64,000 nt of DNA. Origin: Lingula anatina (taxonomy: Eukaryota; Brachiopoda; Lingulata; Lingulida; Lingulidae). Made by a program: the position numbers and the translations under genes. The DNA is taken from the NCBI RefSeq assembly GCF_001039355.2, contig NW_019773557.1, positions 21,861-85,860 of the forward strand, given 5' to 3'. Of this stretch, positions 26,181 to 36,342 are shown in pieces. Position 1 is the first letter of the stretch, and every line of letters begins with the position of its first letter. The notes beneath the pieces were generated by a model, which saw nothing but the letters and a program-made list of their open reading frames with translations, was not told the DNA's origin and did not search any database.

Positions 26181-26405
26181 GTCCGTGTGGCTGAGCTGTA
26201 AGCCAAAGAGTGTCTTCAGGAATGTGCACAAGATGCGTGGTCTCTGTCTTCCTCCGCACGTGATTCAAACCCGCGGCGCGATTGGCTAATAGTGCCATAA
26301 GGTTAAGTGGATGACGTAATGTTATTTACAGAGGCAGCTGTAGGAAGCGACTCGGGTAAAATCTTAGCTTGATAAATTAGATTATGGGCATGCAATAATC
26401 TTTAT
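26181..26405. repeat. Left direct terminal repeat of the Ngaro-like element
   Basis: 225 bp matching 33719-33943 with about three differences. It may extend further left into the gap. Confidence 0.9.
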
Positions 26406-26751
26406 TTATCATTAGCTAAGACTTTATATTCATATATCAAATTTTTGTTCATTTTATGATCTAATGGTTGATAATGGATAAAGTAATGGGGCAATGGAGT
26501 CACTTCCTACGTAATGGATCGCGGTTCGCGAGCTGCCAATTACATAATATTATGTTGGATTACGCAAAGCTTAAAGCTTAACTCTGTAGATCATAAAAGG
26601 TGGGGATTACTTCCCGCCATAGAAAACTTATCGTAAAACCGAATGGTGAAGCTCGGTAAGTTTTCTGCCCCACCCAAAAATTTGTATAATGTGTAAAAAT
26701 TGTAAGAAACAGGCTGAGAGTATCTTGTAAAATACAAATATGATTTAATGT

Positions 26752-26985
26752 CTATCAAAATGGAATACAGAATTACTATATAAATTATACAATTCAAAGA
26801 TCTCCACTGTCCAAGACCTCTGGACTGAGGACCATGGAGGCTTTTGGAAGCTGACCCATCAAGGTGATGGGAATATATCTATCAAATATGAATACTGAAT
26901 CTCTATCCTAACTATGTAATTTTCTAGAACTTAAAAATCTCCACGAACCAAGACCCCTGGACCGAGGATCATGGAGGTTTTTTTG
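26752..26985. repeat. Tandem duplication of about 130 bp in the element
   Basis: Two imperfect units, each ending in a block with CTCCAC, CAAGACC, CTGGAC, GAGGA and CATGGAGG (about 26800-26842 and 26938-26978). The CTCCA and TGGAG parts are inverted, so each block could form a hairpin. It lies in the 3' part of the retrotransposon. Confidence 0.6.
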
Positions 26986-27204
26986 GCATTTACACATCTA
27001 ATTAGTAAGCAATCTGCATGACAGTGATTGTTCATGCTCAGTTTGTCTACGCTCCCGGACTAGTGAATCCAAGGAAAGAGCGGTTAAGTGACAATTACAG
27101 ACCATAGTACTAAGTATCCTTAATACTGACATTCTATAATATACATTATTCTATTGTTGAATACAATGGTCATGTGCATAAAATATTGGTGCCCAGATTT
27201 TGTG

Positions 27205-27388
27205 TATGGTGTCTGCTTAGTATATTGAATGAAAACATGATCTGGTTAAGTGGCACTTCCAGCTGCTATTGGTCTTAGCATATTGCAAGAAGACGTGACC
27301 TGATTAATTGACACTTCCAGTCGCTAGTGCCATAGCATATTGCAAGAAAATATGACCTGATTAATAGACACTTTTAGTCGCTGGTGCT
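27205..27388. repeat. Three tandem units of about 60 bp
   Basis: Units share TAGCATATTGCAAGAA, TGACCTGATTAA, and CACTTCCAG(T/C)CGCT. They lie just beyond the recombinase gene of the element. Confidence 0.7.
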
Positions 27389-27422
27389 AAGAATCTTAAA
27401 TAATATAAAATTCATAAAATAG

Positions 27423-28083
27423 TTAAAACCGGAGGTATTTCATATATGTATCGGATCTCCATCTGCCTAGGAGTTTGATTCGAGTTTCCGACATGCTGCT
27501 ACTTGCTGCGAGCGTAGCACCGCCAATACGAAAGCTATGGCTTTTAATATTCAGGTGGGAGAGGTTAGCTGTCTTCACACCGTGGTCCAAGTATTTATTG
27601 AAATCCTGGAAGCGAACTGGGGATCCATCAGCGTGAACGAAGAATTTATTGTGTATTGCTTGTGCTAGGGCGTAGGGATGCATATTCGGAGACCCATCTC
27701 ACAGGACATACCTTAGGCATTCTCTTGCGAATTATCACCGTGTGATTTGAGTTCTCACCTGCATGTTTAAAAGAAGGGAGATATAAGGTGATGGCACCTT
27801 CAGACTGATTCATCTTAACATTGCCCAGTTGAAGATGGTGGACAGTTTCACTAGATACAACTTCACTTATCCCCAAGAGTCCAAAGAATGCAAGCGTAAA
27901 CATGGCAGCGATTAAGTGTACTTTGTAGGCTGACTGCGTACCGACGGTGAGGATCTGTATCAACATAAGTAGGGCTGACAAAGTAACTGGGGACCTTGTA
28001 TCGCATGAGGAGTTTTTCTGCTCCAGGCCCCGAATTGTTTGTTTCACTATGAAAGCAGATGTTGGGTCCGAGATGCTTGCCAT
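27423..28083 (-). pseudogene. Tyrosine recombinase of the Ngaro-like element
   Basis: Two overlapping minus-strand frames (28083-27646, then 27683-27423) together read as one recombinase with a frameshift near 27660-27690. The C-terminal frame has the family's H-x-x-R motif (HSFRIGG, near 27539-27528), the downstream LLGRWRSD segment and the candidate catalytic Tyr in MKYLR (near 27437). In the N-terminal frame the helix that normally contains the first catalytic Arg reads FFGLLGISEVV, so the usual Arg of the LRxxE motif appears as Gly. The enzyme would be inactive. In intact relatives this protein integrates a circular DNA copy. Confidence 0.75.
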
Positions 28084-28196
28084 CTTGTATTTATAGCTTA
28101 ACGCAGGGAGGTGTGTCCTGGTAAATGATGGCTTGTATCATTCACTTAGATAATGTACAAATAGGGTCGTCGCTGTTGGATCTGAAGGGAATGTTC

Positions 28197-28199
28197 TCA

Positions 28200-28230
<31 letters not shown>

Positions 28231-28800
28231 AATAGATATAAATTCAATAAAAGAGGTTCAATTTTGCTGTAAGTTCTCCTGGTGTTTGGACGTAGGGTGA
28301 GGATCTGCCAGTGGTTGCAGTCTTCTGAAGGCCTGTAAATTAGGCTGAGATAGGGCATCAGCAGCGCAATTGTCCACGCCAGGTATGTGGGTGGCTCAAA
28401 AAATTTTTTGTTCTTTAAACAATGTAGAATAAGTTTTTTCAGTAGTAACATAATGGAATGATCCTTCGAGGTGCAATTGTTTAGAATGTAAATCAAGGCT
28501 TCATTGTTTGAAAAGATGGTTACTTTTTTGTTTTTCAAGTAATCTTCCCAAACAAAAAAGGGGCAGACCTCCGGATGAGTCTGTGGAAATGAGAGCTACT
28601 GGGGACAAAGACCAATGATCATTATAGAGAAAGCTACGCTCATTTAAAGTTAAGAGGAATATATGCCACGTAGAAAGGTCAGCACGGGCTTCATTGTTGA
28701 GACGGATTTTGTAGTGGGGTTGGGTTGTCCCAACATTGAGATTGATAAGCCGCCTTAACAAGGCCCTCCCGACCGGGATAATAAAGCAGCAGAAATCTTT
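28197..28800 (-). pseudogene. RNase H region of the Ngaro-like element
   Basis: Minus-strand frames 28761-28501 and 28538-28197 show the end of the reverse transcriptase/RNase H module of DIRS-type elements: RRLINLN, STDSSGG (candidate first catalytic Asp region), NEALIYILN and TSKDHSIMLLLKKL. Two frames are needed, so at least one frameshift is present. A run of more than 20 T (28207-28230) lies between this region and the recombinase. Confidence 0.65.
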
Positions 28801-28832
28801 AAGGCCGATGATCGATTGGAGATCATGCAGTG

Positions 28833-28955
28833 CTATTTTTCCTTTTTGATATGGACTAGTTCTAGGTAGTTTTTGGTTTTTCCAGGGGGCAAGCGTGCCT
28901 CCTGCAGTGAGGTGTCCAGTTCTATACCGGCAAAGGATATTACAATAGCTGGGGA

Positions 28956-28991
<36 letters not shown>

Positions 28992-29517
28992 TTTAATTGT
29001 ACTCCTATCAGCTGACAAAGATCTATGAAACGGTCAAGACGTTTTTGACATTCTTGTTTGGTTGGGGACAGGATGAGGAAATCGTCTAGCAAGTATAGGA
29101 TATCAGGTATCCGACACTTGTTTTTAGCTATCCATTCTATGGCCGAACTAAAGGTTTTCGAATTTTTTACAACAAGAACGTAAGCCCATGGGTAATTTTT
29201 TGTCAAAATGGTACTGTGATTTTAAGGAAAACCCCATTAGAAACAAAAGTCTTTGTAATGGGAGAATTCTAAATGGTTCTGGATGTCTGCTTTAGCCAGG
29301 TAGGCATATTTTCCTATGGATTTAGCCAGTTGAATAGCATCAGAGGCATTGGCATACGAAACGTTGCCGATTTGTCCTTAATTCCATCGTTGACGGAGTA
29401 GTGTTTCGGGGAGGAAAGATTATGTATGAAACAGAACTTTCTTGGGGTCTTTTTGGGGACAACATAAATTGGGGATGTGACGAAGAAGGGGTGTGGGGGT
29501 GTGGAGAATGAGCTCAC
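28833..29517 (-). pseudogene. Reverse transcriptase of the Ngaro-like element
   Basis: Frame 29517-29314 contains the N-terminal RT block SPIYVVPKK, then RKFCFIHNLSSPK and SVNDGI. Frame 29206-28940 contains the catalytic motif YLLDDFLI (near 29095-29072). Frame 29018-28833 carries the following block SFAGIELDT and RLPPGKTK. A TTA/TAA microsatellite (about 28958-28991) expands inside the coding region between the last two blocks, and other shifts separate the frames, so no active enzyme is encoded. Confidence 0.75.
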
Positions 29518-29529
29518 AATACGTGCTGC

Positions 29530-29542
29530 TTCAATTTCTGTG

Positions 29543-29578
<36 letters not shown>

Positions 29579-30860
29579 CACCAGATAATAAGAAATGTCG
29601 GGGTTATAGCCTGCGAGTAAGTTTTCTAAGATTTGATACTAGACAGGTGTCGTAATATTGTCGACAATGGGAAAGGAGGGTTTGTTGATTGTTATTATGT
29701 CTTGCATGGGATTATGTTAGCCTTTTGTTGAATTTGGGTCTGAGAATGGGGGTTTTGGAGCTTGTAAATTGGTAGTTGTTTCTCCTTTGGTAGGGTGAGG
29801 GGTCTCTGGGAGCTAGCTGGGCGGCAGGGGGTGGTCTGCCACAAAGTAGGCATTTGTGTTTGAATCTGCACCTGTAGTAGGAACAATTGCCTCTGTTAAA
29901 ATTTTTGAACGTTTCTTGTGACTGGGGACGAAAAACTCTCTATTTTTATTGAGCCCAAGGAATGGCCATAAGTCACTGGGTCCTCCTCTTCCCATTTTAT
30001 CATCTCACTGGTCTTTTGAGTCTGAACTTTTCATTATGCGCTTTCCAGCTAACCACTTTGCTGGGGAAGAGGGATATGACTCTGTGAGTGTATATGGAAA
30101 GGGGGGGTATGGCCTGTGAAGGAAAATTTTCTGTAGATAATTTGCAGTGAAAATTTTGCCATGCCTGGCACCATTATAGCGGTGATAAGTCATTTGACTC
30201 GGGGCGGGGGAGAAAGTCATATTAAATTGACCTTCCTAATAACTTCCGGCTAGGGGAAGGTAAGCATCTGGTTTATCATTATTGCTCGAGATTGCATCAG
30301 GGGGAAGGAGATCTTTTAAATTGATATAATAATCATCTCAAATTTTGTCTCAATTTTGAGTTGACGTGGTAATCTATATTAGTTCTTGGAATTTGCTTCT
30401 CTAAAATGAAGAAAGGAAGTATAGACTCCATATGGCAGAGATGAGAGGGATAGAAGAGCCCTGCCAGCTCAAAAGAGGAAAGCATAAGGAAGTGTATTAA
30501 CAGAAAAAAAAAAAAAAAAAAAAATGATTAATTGATAATCTGGTTCAATGAGATGTACAGAACAGCGTATGCGAATGCTAGCCATTCAGTTTTACAAATT
30601 GCAGAATCTATTCAGTTAGGCCAATTGCTAGTTAAAGATACCCGTGGCAATGTATAGTGCTTGTTATCGTCATATTTATTCATTATTGAAATAGTTGCAA
30701 ATAATGTATAATATGTTGGCAAGTTAACTTGCTGTAGGTGCACAAATATGTGATAGAGGCGGACAAGCATATGTCCAGGTATAAAAATTAAGGCATAAGC
30801 AATTGTAAGCAAACAAGATAATAACTATTGTCTACATATGTCATGTAGCTGTGCCATCCT
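29530..30860 (-). other. 5' region of the Ngaro-like element, no intact gene
   Basis: Expected place of a Gag-like protein. Short minus-strand frames (29995-29695 and 30220-30005) are Pro/Gln/Lys-rich without a zinc knuckle or other family mark. A T-run of about 30 (29549-29578) and an A-run (about 30505-30524) interrupt it. Confidence 0.4.
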
Positions 30861-30876
30861 TTAAGCTGGTTGAATG

Positions 30877-32175
30877 CGGCCACGCATTGCGGCCCAAGAC
30901 TATGACGGTGCAACATAGGTAAGAGTAAAGCGGCTACGCGCTGCAGTCTTATGTACAGCCATTTTTTGCACTTGGCTTAGGTAAGAGTAAAGCGGCTACG
31001 TGCTGCAGCCTTTTGTACAGCCATTTTTTGCACTTGGCTTAGGTAAGAGTAAAGCGGCTACGTGCTGCAGCCTTTTGTACAGCCTTTTTTGCATTTGGCT
31101 TAATGCGGCCATGCGTTGTGGCCCCAAAATACAGTAAATAAGAGTAAAGCGGCTACGTGTTGCAGCCTTATGTACAAATAAGAGAAAGCGGCCTTGTGAT
31201 GGGCCCATTGGCAGAAATCAATGGCGAAGTAAATGTATGTGAATGTAACTATAAATCAAGTATCAATCAAGCTATAGCGTGTTTGCATTTGGTGTAATGC
31301 GGCCACGCGTTGTGGCCCCAACGCACAGTAGGAAAGAGTAAAGCGATTACGTGCTACAGCCATTTGTACAAATGAGAGAAAGCGGCCTTGTGATGGGCCC
31401 ATTGGCAGAAATCAATGGCGAAGTAAATGTATGTGAATGTAACTATAAATTAAGTATCAATCAAGCTATAGCGTGTTTGCACTTGGTATAATGCTGCCAC
31501 ACGTTGTGGCCCAGGCTCTATTAATGCCTCATAAGTAAAAGAAAAGCAGCAGCATGCTGTAGCCCTTAAATTAAACGAGAGAAAGCGGTTGTATGATGGG
31601 CCCACTGGTCGATATCAATGTCATTCGCACGACAAATGTTGAATGCACAGCACATTCGCGCGACAAATGTTGAATGCACAGCATAAGCTTAGGCTACTCT
31701 TACGCATAAGTTGGTAAATATGGTGGTGAGTCAATGGCTAAGTAATATTGTACGTGAATGTAACTGTAGATCAAGTATAAATCGAGCTGTAGCGTGTATG
31801 CACTTGGCATAAGGAGGCCACGCATTGTGGCCCAGGCTGTATCGATGCATCTTAAGTAATAGAAAAGCAGTAACATGTTGTAGCCCTTATAGTAACAAGA
31901 GAAAGCAGCCGCCTGATGGGCTCACTGGTCGAGATCGATGGCGTTCGCATACCAATTGTTGAAGGTACATCGTAAGCTTAAGCTACTCATGTGCATAAGT
32001 TGGTAAATATGGTGGCGAGTCAATGGCGAAGTAAATGTATGTGAATGTAACTATAAATCAAGTATGAATCAAGCTATGACGTGTTTGCATTTGGCTTAAA
32101 GCGGCCATGCGTTGTGGCCCGATCTGTATTTATGCAGCATAAGTAATAGAAAAGCGGCAACATGCTGTAGCCTCG
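30877..32175. repeat. Array of about 18 short hairpin modules
   Basis: A family of imperfect palindromes such as GGCCACGCGTTGTGGCC and GGCTACGTGCTGCAGCC recurs at about 30877, 30930, 30990, 31053, 31104, 31149, 31189, 31301, 31344, 31381, 31494, 31546, 31585, 31812, 31866, 31906, 32100 and 32155. Units are separated by conserved spacers (for example TGCACTTGGCTTA and GAATGTAACTATAAATCAAG) in higher-order blocks of about 60 and 190-290 bp. The array lies in the 5' non-coding part of the retrotransposon. Unit length and spacing vary and the spacers are shared, so it is not a CRISPR array. Confidence 0.7.
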
Positions 32176-32206
32176 GAAAGATCGTCATAGCATACGAGTG
32201 CCTAAC

Positions 32207-32709
32207 TCATTCATGTGTACCCCTTCTTGACGGATTGTTCTCCCATTGTTTGGTGGCACCCACATGCCGAAGAAAGCGGACCTTAGCCTGTCCTTTGAAA
32301 GTTTCCTGTAGGGTCTTATTCAGCTGCCTGACACACTCGTAATAACTGTCCTGGTCATCTTTCGCTGGGAGATATCCGCAGCTGGGCGCAGATCGAAATA
32401 GGAGCTGTCCCAGAAAATCACAGCATCTGGATTTAAGTCCTGAATGCATAGGTTGAGTGATACTATCTTGCTTGTAATTTGTTGCGCACCGAAGGGGGGG
32501 GCGGGGGGCTCGTACATAATTTCCACCCAATTGAAGGAGGTTCTAGGGGGTCATTCTGGGAAGTCATCACTGGACAAAAAAGGCCCAATCGGGCTCCACT
32601 TTTTCCATAGACATTGAACATTGAACCCTGCTGGATGGGGGTTGAGATTTGGAGAGGCTTCCTGTTCTAATCCTCTAATAAGACTGCGACCAGCTATCAT
32701 AATTTCCAT
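32207..32709 (-). pseudogene. Possible SGNH-hydrolase-like ORF remnant of the element
   Basis: Some DIRS/Ngaro elements carry an extra SGNH-hydrolase-like protein. Here the minus strand opens with MEIMIAGRSLIRGLEQE (from 32709), which resembles the first G-x-S block of such hydrolases. After a stop it continues in shifted frames with DLNPDAVIFWDSSYFDL and finally SRRGTHE at 32207, which sits where the D-x-x-H block would be. The frames are broken and the motif matches are weak, so this is a suggestion only. Confidence 0.25.
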
Positions 32710-33718
32710 ATTGAGGAAACTTAAAGGCATGCAACTATCTGAAACATAATAAATTAGGGTAAAGGCAAGTCATTACCAGCCCCTAATAAAGCTTATGATA
32801 TTAAGAATCTAGCAGTATAGAGATAAAAAGGGGGGGGTTGAGCAGATGTGATCCTTCAACGTTAGTTAACATTAGTTAATAGTGAACTTTTTACAATTGT
32901 AATAAGTATACACTGTAATAAATATTCTTAAACACTGTATAAGTAGTAATCCATAGCGATGTATAACTATTTATTTATCCATCTATTTGTAGTATAGAGG
33001 GCTAACAAACGTAACTGTCATATTTAATGCTCGAATAAATTATTATTATTATTAATAATCCTAGATCTGGATGCATAAAATTTATGGTTCTCCCAGGGTG
33101 TCGAGGCATCAAAGCATATATCTGACCACCCGGCATGTGCAAGCAATTAATGATTAGTAAGCGTATCCGGAGGCGCCATGTTGTCCGGTACAGGATGCAG
33201 CCGAAACAAAAGTGGATGTTTTCCCACGACTCACGGTGGTAGGAGAAGATAGGGAATTGCATATACTACCATTAAACGCATAATTCATTCGTAACTGTCT
33301 GTACGAGTAACACCTAACCATAAGAATCTTAATGTGTCAATTAGTCGATATCAACTAACAATTTAGGAGTCCGCCATTTTGACTCGCTTCGATTCGTAGA
33401 ACGTACAGAAACTGACCATTTTATCAGAAGTTATAACTAATCGGGTCGTTTTCTTTGTTTCCTATGCAAAGTTTATCGTTAAAGAAATAGAAAAGTACTT
33501 AGCTGTACCTATTATCAAGGGTGTGTAACAGGAAACAAATACATATGAACCAGCGAAACTCGTGCTACTCATGTTATTCGTGCTGTAGCTAATAAGCGCC
33601 GTGTGACGACGTAAAGCTCGTGAAAGAGCTTAAAGTGAATAAATGAAGGTAGTAACTTACCCTTGATCGGTATTGATGTTATTTGGTGTTGACTTCTACT
33701 TACGCGCTTGTCTTATTT

Positions 33719-33943
33719 GTCCGTACGGCTGAGCTGTAAGCCAAAGAGTGTCTTCAGGAATGTGCACAAGATGCGTGGTCTCTGTCTTCCTCCGCACGTG
33801 ATTCAAACCCGCGGCGCGATTGGCTAATAGTGCCATAAGGTTAAGTGGATGACGTAATGTTATTTACAGAGGCAGCTGTAGGAAGCGACTCGGGTAAAAT
33901 CTTAGCTTGATAAATTAGATTATGGACATGCAATAATCTTTAT
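33719..33943. repeat. Right direct terminal repeat of the Ngaro-like element
   Basis: 225 bp, about 98-99 percent identical by eye to 26181-26405; the visible differences are GTG/ACG near the start and GGGCA/GGACA near the end. Confidence 0.9.
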
Positions 33944-35560
33944 CTATAAAAACACCGGCTTAATAGATGAAATTGTATTCAGTAGACAATCATTCAATGA
34001 CAATTCTATTAACTGGTGGACATAAAAGTGAAATACTTATCACAAGCAGATGATAGCGTTACAGAACAAGCCAATGCAAAAATCAATGAAAAACACTAAT
34101 TTTTAGACACCATAAACGAAGCAATTATGCAGTTAAGTCTTCTAGGCACACATCTACACATATGCAAATGTGGAACTAGAGGGCACAGTAAAACACCCCA
34201 TCCCCACCCCCAGTCTTTAGAGTTACCCTTTCCTTCACATTTCCCTAAAAAAAGGGTACAACAAGCAAAATGAGACAAAACCAAGCCACTTCCTCGTACT
34301 CTACATGTTACAGCAAAACTGTCCTCTTCTTCTGTTTGCTATTTGCTCAACAAAAGCGCCCCCGCCCCCCTTGGTATGTCACTGGGTATACCCACTTGGT
34401 ATCCTAGGTATGTCACATTATACATGTAAAGGTTTTCGTAAAACTTAATAGAAATGAATTGAAAGACGTGGGGGACAGCATGCATATGATATGGTAATCT
34501 TCTATGAGGACTGGACACTTAAATTGACAGACAGACAGCAGTTGCAAGGAGGGGGAGGGGTTAGAGGATGAGGTTTAATTTCAGTGAATATTCTAACCTC
34601 GAGCAGGGGATAGGGGCTTGAACGCCAGCCTAGCTAGGCTTGCAGCCACGCGGACACGTCGGTGACAGATATAAGTACAACTCTGCAGCGCGACACACAC
34701 AAAAAACACCTTAATACAGAGACAGGAAACACGAGCACTTCATGTGATAAATAATCAATGAAAAACATGGTGCTAGATAAATGTTTCCCGACACTAGATT
34801 TTACATTTGGCATTGACACATCAATAACAAGGGACGCGTTAATGCTGGAGCGCGTCAACCCACGTGAAAATTAATCCAAATAGCTGTTGGATAAACTACC
34901 ATCAAACAAATGTGTCTCTCGTTCAGAGGGACCGGCATTGAGTGATAAGTTTTAGCTGAAACAAGACAAGAAAGACAACGCTACTTGTAAACTACAGATT
35001 GGCATTAATAACAAAAGATACCCCAGTAGTAAAATAAGAGCACACAACAAGGAAGGACAAAAGAGGCACTATTTCTTTTTTATACACAGGGAAAATCATC
35101 GATAACAGAAGACAATGGACTAAGGCACATTGCAACTTGTAAAAAGCGCAGATCATTTTGTGAAAGGTATAAGATCCAGAACTGTTTGTCAACAGCAAGC
35201 AATGGTAACGCGTCACCAAAGGAAAGCATCATACTCATAGCGTAGTTACAATTGAAAAATAACCGAGAAGCACCGTAAAAAATTCCCAATAGGTATGGGC
35301 CCTATTTTATGTGTTTGAAGGCAGTAAAAAAATAGTTGGAATCAGCAAGGAGAAGTCGCTCAAGAGGGAGGGGACACAATAGACGAAAAAGTCTAAAACN
35401 TAAATATATCAATGAGATCAGACAAAATTAATAAGCTGGTTAACGAACAAGACCGATTCTTTAATTCTGAGAAAAAACAGATACCGTTTGCCAGACACTG
35501 TTTAAAGTCAGTCACCGTTCGTTAACCACTTACAAGTGCATAAATTTTTCCGGGCCTTAC
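33944..35560. other. Interval between the retrotransposon and the Ig exon
   Basis: No exon that I can support. One isolated N at 35400. Some parts (about 35410-35560) recur near 40397-40898, as part of the duplicated Ig-flanking sequence. Confidence 0.4.
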
Positions 35561-35890
35561 CTAGAACTTCCAAATCTTCAGTAAAAGTGTGAAATGATTT
35601 TCCTTTGCAATATACGTTGCACTGATAACGCCCCTGATCCGAACAGCTTATATTCCGTATATACAAGACATTGTTAGGATGCCTGTACTCAGTAGACAGT
35701 CTGTTCTGGTAGTCGACTGATATATTTTTACCGTACACTGTATAATTTGTGGCATCAGTGCTCAACAGGAAGTAAAGTCCGGGTCTGAAGAAAGTAACTC
35801 CCAGGAGCGTCGATACTCCCTCACAATGGCTCATGGTGGGACATACGTGGGTAAACGTCCCCCCGACCGGAACTAGGGCGGGTGATGCAC
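35561..35890 (-). CDS. Immunoglobulin-domain exon (V-like), minus strand
   Basis: On the minus strand an acceptor (TTATTAG) precedes 35890 and a donor (GTAAG) follows 35561. The exon is 330 nt with phase 1 at both ends, the classic layout of an Ig-domain exon. The 110 residues show FTHVCPTMSHC near the first half and the diagnostic D-x-G-x-Y-x-C motif of strand F (SDQGRYQCNVYC), with extra Cys residues and several N-glycosylation sites (NYT, NIS). It is followed by FHTFTEDLEVL as strand G. It encodes one extracellular Ig domain of a receptor or secreted protein. The neighbouring exons (signal peptide, anchor) could not be identified. Confidence 0.7.
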
Positions 35891-36342
35891 CTAATAAGGA
35901 AACACAAGACAGCAAAACTTTACTCCTTAATACGGGGTTTCAAATAACACTGATATCCCTTTTTTGGGGTTGTGTTTGAAATAGAGGGAACATATGAAAT
36001 CGAGACCAGCATTGAATTTCCAATGTGGAATGTATTTGTCATATTTAATTGGACCGTATATTTTTGAATTTCCTTTCTTGTCAACGTATACAGTGTCTTT
36101 TTCCCCCAGCACTCTAAGTTTGTAATTATTTTAAAACTTCAAATCCCCCAAACAGTCCAAATACTTTGGAAATGTTTACGAAAAATATACATCTGAAAAA
36201 GCAATGATAATATGATATGTCATAAAAGTTTTTGCTTGGAAATATCTGTATGACATTCAATGAAAAGTAAATAAATAAATTTATAAATATATAGATAAAT
36301 AAAGGTTTATTTAAAACGAAAATGAAACTGCGATTTATTTTT

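Larger units (their letters stand above)
26181..33943 (-). mobile_element. Decayed Ngaro/DIRS-like tyrosine-recombinase retrotransposon
   Basis: On the minus strand the order is: untranslated and hairpin-rich 5' part, reverse transcriptase, RNase H, tyrosine recombinase. This order defines the DIRS/Ngaro group rather than LTR elements with a DDE integrase. The unit lies between two direct repeats (26181-26405 and 33719-33943). Direct rather than inverted repeats point to the Ngaro/PAT type with split direct repeats. All coding frames are broken by stops, frameshifts and homopolymer or TTA expansions. The left end may continue into the gap, and I cannot verify the second split repeat pair. Confidence 0.8.

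Noticed and set aside
25313-26298. Long frames running through undetermined bases
   Set aside because: They span the assembly gap; only 25313-25477 (gene E exon three) has real sequence support.
30877-32175. CRISPR-like array of short palindromic repeats
   Set aside because: Eukaryotic context inside a retrotransposon; spacing is irregular and spacers are shared, not unique.
33002-33262. Minus-strand frame with HMPGGQIYALMPRHPG
   Set aside because: Could belong to a hydrolase-like ORF of the retrotransposon, but it lies out of order relative to the 32709-32207 segment and ends in a TTA repeat; too weak to call.
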